Source: Actinophytocola sp044466355 (GTDB lineage: Bacteria > Actinomycetota > Actinomycetes > Mycobacteriales > Pseudonocardiaceae). Taken from it: DNA of 64,000 nt. The DNA lies in assembly GCF_044466355.1 (NCBI RefSeq), contig NZ_JBITMQ010000001.1, positions 1,398,830-1,462,829 of the forward strand, in the 5' to 3' direction. The notes beneath the pieces are model-generated. The model was not told the DNA's origin and made no database searches. It saw only the letters and a list, made by a program, of their open reading frames with translations. The translations under genes and the position numbers were made by a program. This document shows positions 61,116 to 64,000 of this stretch, one piece after another (position 1 is the stretch's first letter; the number at the start of each line of letters is the position of its first letter).

Positions 61116-62681
61116 ATGACGGGCGGGGATCCTGGGGGCGCGCTGACCGCGGCCCTCGCGGAGCTGAAGCGACGGAGCGGGTTGAGCTACGAGCAGCTGG
61201 GCCAGAAGGCCCACCTGAGCCGATCGACCGCGCACCGGTACTGCACGGGGCGTGGTGTGCCGGCGACCTTCGCGCCTGTCGAGGCGATCGCCATCGCGTG
61301 CCGTGCCGACCGCGACGAGCTGGCCCGGCTGTACCGCCAGTGGGAGCGCGCCGCCCTCGGCCGTACCACCGCACCGCCCCCGGAGCCGCCCCCCGTGGCC
61401 GCGCCGCGGTCACGCCACCGGCGCACCCTGGTCGCGCTCGCCGCTGTCGTCGCGGTGACGGGGCTGCTGCTCGGCGGAGGTGGCGTCGCCGACCCGCCCG
61501 CCGAGCGCGCGGAGCCCGGGATCACCGCACCCATGTGGACGACAGCACCTCGGGCGATCGAGCCCGAGTTCGTCGGGGTGACGATCAACTCCAACACCGG
61601 GCAGATGCCGGCCTTCGAGGTCGGGACCGTGCGGTTGTGGAACTCGCGCACCCGGTGGCAGAACCTCGAGCCGAAGCGCGGGCAGTTCAACTGGGAGACG
61701 ATCGAGCGGCTGGTGACCGGCGCGGAGGGCGACGACCTGCCCGTGGTCTTCGTGTTCGGCGGCACACCGGACTGGGCGAGCCCGAACGGTGCGAAGTCGG
61801 TCTTCACCGACGGGTCGCGCGCGGCCCCGCCCGACGACCTGGCCGACTGGGAACGCTTCGTGCGCACCGTGGCCGAGAAGTACCGCGGGCGGATCGGGGC
61901 CTACGAGCTGTGGGACATGGCCAACCATCCGGACTTCTTCACCGGGTCGATGGCCGAACTGGTGGAGATGACCCGGCTCGCGAGTCAGGCGATCAGGAAG
62001 GCCGATCCGGAGGCGGAGGTCGTGTGCCCGTCGATGGGTGACCTGTGGGATCCCGCCATGCTCGACAAGCTGCGGGAGTTCTCCCAGCTGGGCGGCTTCG
62101 ACCTCTGCGACCGGGGCGCGGTGAAACTGTCCGCCCGCAGGGACATCGACCCGCCGGAAACGATGCTGCCGCTGGCGCGCGAGATCGAGAACGCACTGCA
62201 CGGCACCGGCATCCGGATGTGGAGCACCGGCTCCGCGTACGACATCAACACCCAGCCGACACTGGACCCCGACCGCGCCGCCGACCACGCGGTCCGATTC
62301 TTCCTGTCGGGGCTCTACGCCGGGTACAGCCGCATGTACTTCTACAACTGGGGCAGCGCCAAGATCCCGATCGTGCTGCAGCCGGCGGGCGGACCGCACA
62401 CGAAGGCCGCCAGCCACGTCGAACGGCTGCACCTGTGGCTGGCCGGCAGCGAGATCCGCTCCTGCGGGCAAGGCCGCGAGGCCGGGCTGCCCGACGACCT
62501 CTGGCAGTGCCGGTTCGAGCTGGGCGACAAGGAGTTCCTGATCTGGTGGACCATCGACCAGCGGCTGGAGGTCCCCGCGGCGCCGGGCACCACGTCGGTC
62601 GAGGACCTTGACGGGGGCAGCACGTCGGTCGAGGACACGCTCACCGTGACCGGCAGCCCGATCCTGCTCAGACTGGGCTGA
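61116..62681 (+). CDS. Membrane-anchored XRE-HTH protein with inactive glycosidase-like domain
   Basis: 521 aa, start after AGGAGG. N-terminal XRE HTH (about 5-70: SGLSYEQLGQKAHLSRSTAHRYCTG), Pro-rich linker, one transmembrane helix (about 110-132: LVALAAVVAVTGLLLGGG), then an extracellular TIM-barrel-like domain of the GH39/GH5 kind (VGVTINSN, WQNLEPKRGQFNWE, VFVFGGTPDWASP). The catalytic W-N-E-P motif reads W266-D-M-A-N270, and the strand where the nucleophile Glu is expected reads MWSTGSAY (Gly372), so both acids appear lost. It would bind rather than cut a carbohydrate. The domain order suggests a one-component membrane sensor. The GH family call is approximate. Confidence 0.72.
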   Translation: MTGGDPGGALTAALAELKRRSGLSYEQLGQKAHLSRSTAHRYCTGRGVPATFAPVEAIAIACRADRDELARLYRQWERAALGRTTAPPPEPPPVAAPRSRHRRTLVALAAVVAVTGLLLGGGGVADPPAERAEPGITAPMWTTAPRAIEPEFVGVTINSNTGQMPAFEVGTVRLWNSRTRWQNLEPKRGQFNWETIERLVTGAEGDDLPVVFVFGGTPDWASPNGAKSVFTDGSRAAPPDDLADWERFVRTVAEKYRGRIGAYELWDMANHPDFFTGSMAELVEMTRLASQAIRKADPEAEVVCPSMGDLWDPAMLDKLREFSQLGGFDLCDRGAVKLSARRDIDPPETMLPLAREIENALHGTGIRMWSTGSAYDINTQPTLDPDRAADHAVRFFLSGLYAGYSRMYFYNWGSAKIPIVLQPAGGPHTKAASHVERLHLWLAGSEIRSCGQGREAGLPDDLWQCRFELGDKEFLIWWTIDQRLEVPAAPGTTSVEDLDGGSTSVEDTLTVTGSPILLRLG

Positions 62682-62691
62682 CCCCGGTCCG

Positions 62692-62725
62692 GAACCGCGA
62701 ACTCACCTCCCAGAACCACGAACTC
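62692..62725. repeat. Short direct repeat and palindrome after the HTH/glycosidase-like gene
   Basis: gaaccgcgaactc (62692-62704) and gaaccacgaactc (62713-62725) differ at one base, 21-nt period; the second runs into a palindrome ctcgc-gt-gcgag (62723-62734). Could form a terminator for the upstream gene; similar small intergenic repeats are familiar from related actinomycetes. The rest of 62735-62892 shows nothing. Confidence 0.45.
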
Positions 62726-62892
62726 GCGTGCGAGAAGCGCGTGCCCGGAAAAGAACGCGGGAGACCATGGCTGCCCGTCATTGGCCGCCACGGGTGAACC
62801 GGGAAGCGTCGGGACCGGCTCACGGTCGCGGGTCGTTGGGGTGCATCGTGCGCTGGACCGATCGGCGTGAGCAGTGCAAGGGTGTCGGTACG

Positions 62893-63132
62893 TCAGGGGA
62901 GCGGTTGTGTGTGGGGCAGGGACCGCGCCAGTGTGGAGAAGTATGGCCAGGGGGACCATGCCTTGACGTCGCCTATCACGTAGAGGCGGCGTTTGGCGCG
63001 GCTCACGGCGACGTTCAGCAGGTTGGGTGTGCTCGAAGCCCACCGTCGTGCGCCGGGCTTGTCGGGGTCGCTGCCCAGGACGAACGGCAACGCCGTGGCG
63101 ATGATCCCGGCCTGTCCACATGAGACGACCCG
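62893..63132 (-). pseudogene. C-terminal remnant of a DNA2/NAM7-type helicase
   Basis: About 79 residues in one frame: LPFVLGSDPDKPGARRWASS, then TPNLLNVAVSRAKRRLYVIG and WPYFSTLARSL, the C-terminal motifs V-VI of superfamily 1 (AAA_12) helicases. The expected upstream motif (VHTFQGKEAD) is scrambled to VVSCGQAG and no helicase sequence continues upstream, so the gene is truncated and dead. A sign of past rearrangement at the right end of the window. Confidence 0.75.
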
Positions 63133-63532
63133 GCCCAGGTCGCGCGGAGGCGGGGTGCCGTGCCGGAGCTGGGCGAGACGCAACTCCACGGCGACCGCGT
63201 CGGTGAGCGCGGGGAGGTGGCCAGACGAACGGCACCGTCCGGCGCCGACCCTGCGGTTCAGCAAGGCCCGGCCCCGTACGTGACCGGCGACTCCACCGGT
63301 CACGGCGATCCCACCGGTGATGTGCCCAGCCGGTCGAGTGCGTCCATCGCGTGTGTGGCGGCGTGCGCGACGAAGCCGGACCGTCGCGCCTCTGAACGCA
63401 GCCGCACCTGCTCGGCCACGTCCCGAGTCGAATCGCGCGCTCCTTCGCGTTCCCGGTCCGCCGTAGCCCTGCCCCGCGCGGCAGTGTCGGCACGCAAGAC
63501 TCGGTCCGTGCCCTGGCATCCGGTGGCGTCGG
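63133..63532. other. Gene-free stretch beside helicase remnant
   Basis: 400 nt with open frames on both strands, but none with a recognisable product, ribosome site or link to the helicase remnant. A segment ending HAMDALDRLGTSPVG on the minus strand near 63320-63430 may be decayed coding sequence; unassigned. Confidence 0.4.
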
Positions 63533-64000
63533 CTACCCGCGGTACGTAGCAGTGCAGTGGCGGAGTGGGCCCGCGGCACGTTTCACGGGCACCGTTCTCG
63601 CCGCGTACGAACGCACGGCGGCCACATCGGCGTCATCGGCGACGTCCTTGCGTACCCAGTCGCTGTCGGTACCGCCGCCCCGATAGAGCCATACGTAGTC
63701 CCGCTTCAGCCGCGGGTCGGCGGACATGCCCGCGTCCCACGCGCCGTGCGTGTGAATGAACGTCGGCCGGGCCTCCTCGAACACGTGGTCCCGCAACCCG
63801 GCCATGTCGCCCGCGCCCCGCAGTTCTGCGATCCGATAGGACGCCAGCCCGGCGAGGTCGATGATCTCGAGCCGCGTCGTGAGCGCCGTGCCGCCGATGT
63901 CGGGCAGCAGCAGCGTGCCGTCGTTGACGTTCAGCCGGTCGGCGTAGGCGTCGAACATCTCGCCGTAGCGCTCGGCCACCCGGCACATCGGCACGGTCGG
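63533..64000 (-). CDS. C-terminal part of a probable membrane glycosyltransferase (5' partial)
   Basis: The frame is open to the right edge of the window, so only about 155 C-terminal residues are seen, with no membrane helix among them. LPDIGGTALTTRLEIIDLAGL, ARPTFIHTHGAWD and RDYVWLY are segments I associate with the soluble C-terminal domain of actinobacterial arabinofuranosyltransferase-like or GT39-type membrane proteins. Assignment is by recalled consensus and moderate; the N-terminal membrane part outside the window would settle it. Confidence 0.5.
   Translation of the reverse strand, partial: PTVPMCRVAERYGEMFDAYADRLNVNDGTLLLPDIGGTALTTRLEIIDLAGLASYRIAELRGAGDMAGLRDHVFEEARPTFIHTHGAWDAGMSADPRLKRDYVWLYRGGGTDSDWVRKDVADDADVAAVRSYAARTVPVKRAAGPLRHCTATYRG

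Overview
The window is GC-rich DNA with GTG/TTG starts, many 4-nt start/stop overlaps, SARP, LAL and LuxR regulators and a type VII secretion-style cargo cassette. This points to a filamentous actinomycete, plausibly of the Pseudonocardiales (Lentzea/Saccharothrix/Actinosynnema-like); that placement is an inference from style. Almost everything up to about 51 kb looks like specialised metabolism. No tRNA, rRNA, CRISPR array or transposase gene was recognised.

Region 1 (1-9 kb) is a class III (labionin-type) lanthipeptide locus read on the minus strand: an ABC exporter with a C39-like domain that has lost its catalytic Cys, a LanKC synthetase with an intact kinase, its 41-aa precursor, an assembly gap with poly-G artefact, a second LanKC whose kinase has lost key Asp residues, and a 44-aa precursor. 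A partial lysine 6-aminotransferase-like gene without the PLP lysine converges on it.

Region 2 (9.2-24.3 kb) holds two paralogous modules, each LanM synthetase, then a 78-79 aa precursor with a hydrophobic leader ending in a TTCCP core, then a large LAL (AAA + LuxR) regulator. Two short LuxR regulators lie between the modules and a TrmB/LuxR-type regulator lies in front.

Region 3 (24.3-50.9 kb) is an NRPS cluster. A minus-strand cassette (stand-alone carrier protein, LanB-like dehydratase-family protein, small DUF5988-like protein, stand-alone methylmalonyl-type acyltransferase) diverges from an operon encoding a four-module NRPS (C-A-T / C-A-T-C-[A remnant]-T-E / C-A-T-TE). Then come glutamate mutase subunits (3-methylaspartate), an asparaginyl-tRNA synthetase-like enzyme without an anticodon domain, an FMN glutamate-synthase-like protein and SbnA. 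A TrmB/LuxR regulator, an MFS exporter and SbnB follow. SbnA plus SbnB would supply 2,3-diaminopropionate. The binding-pocket residues read as Ser-like in module 1 and Asn-like in modules 2 and 4. Module 3 has no adenylation core, so its carrier must be charged in trans or skipped.

Region 4 (51-64 kb) holds a peptidoglycan-binding protein, a YbaB-like protein, an EspC-like small protein and a WXG/RHS giant protein. A SARP/NB-ARC/TPR regulator diverges from a membrane-anchored HTH protein with a glycosidase-like domain lacking catalytic residues. A helicase remnant and the C-terminal part of a probable membrane glycosyltransferase close the window.
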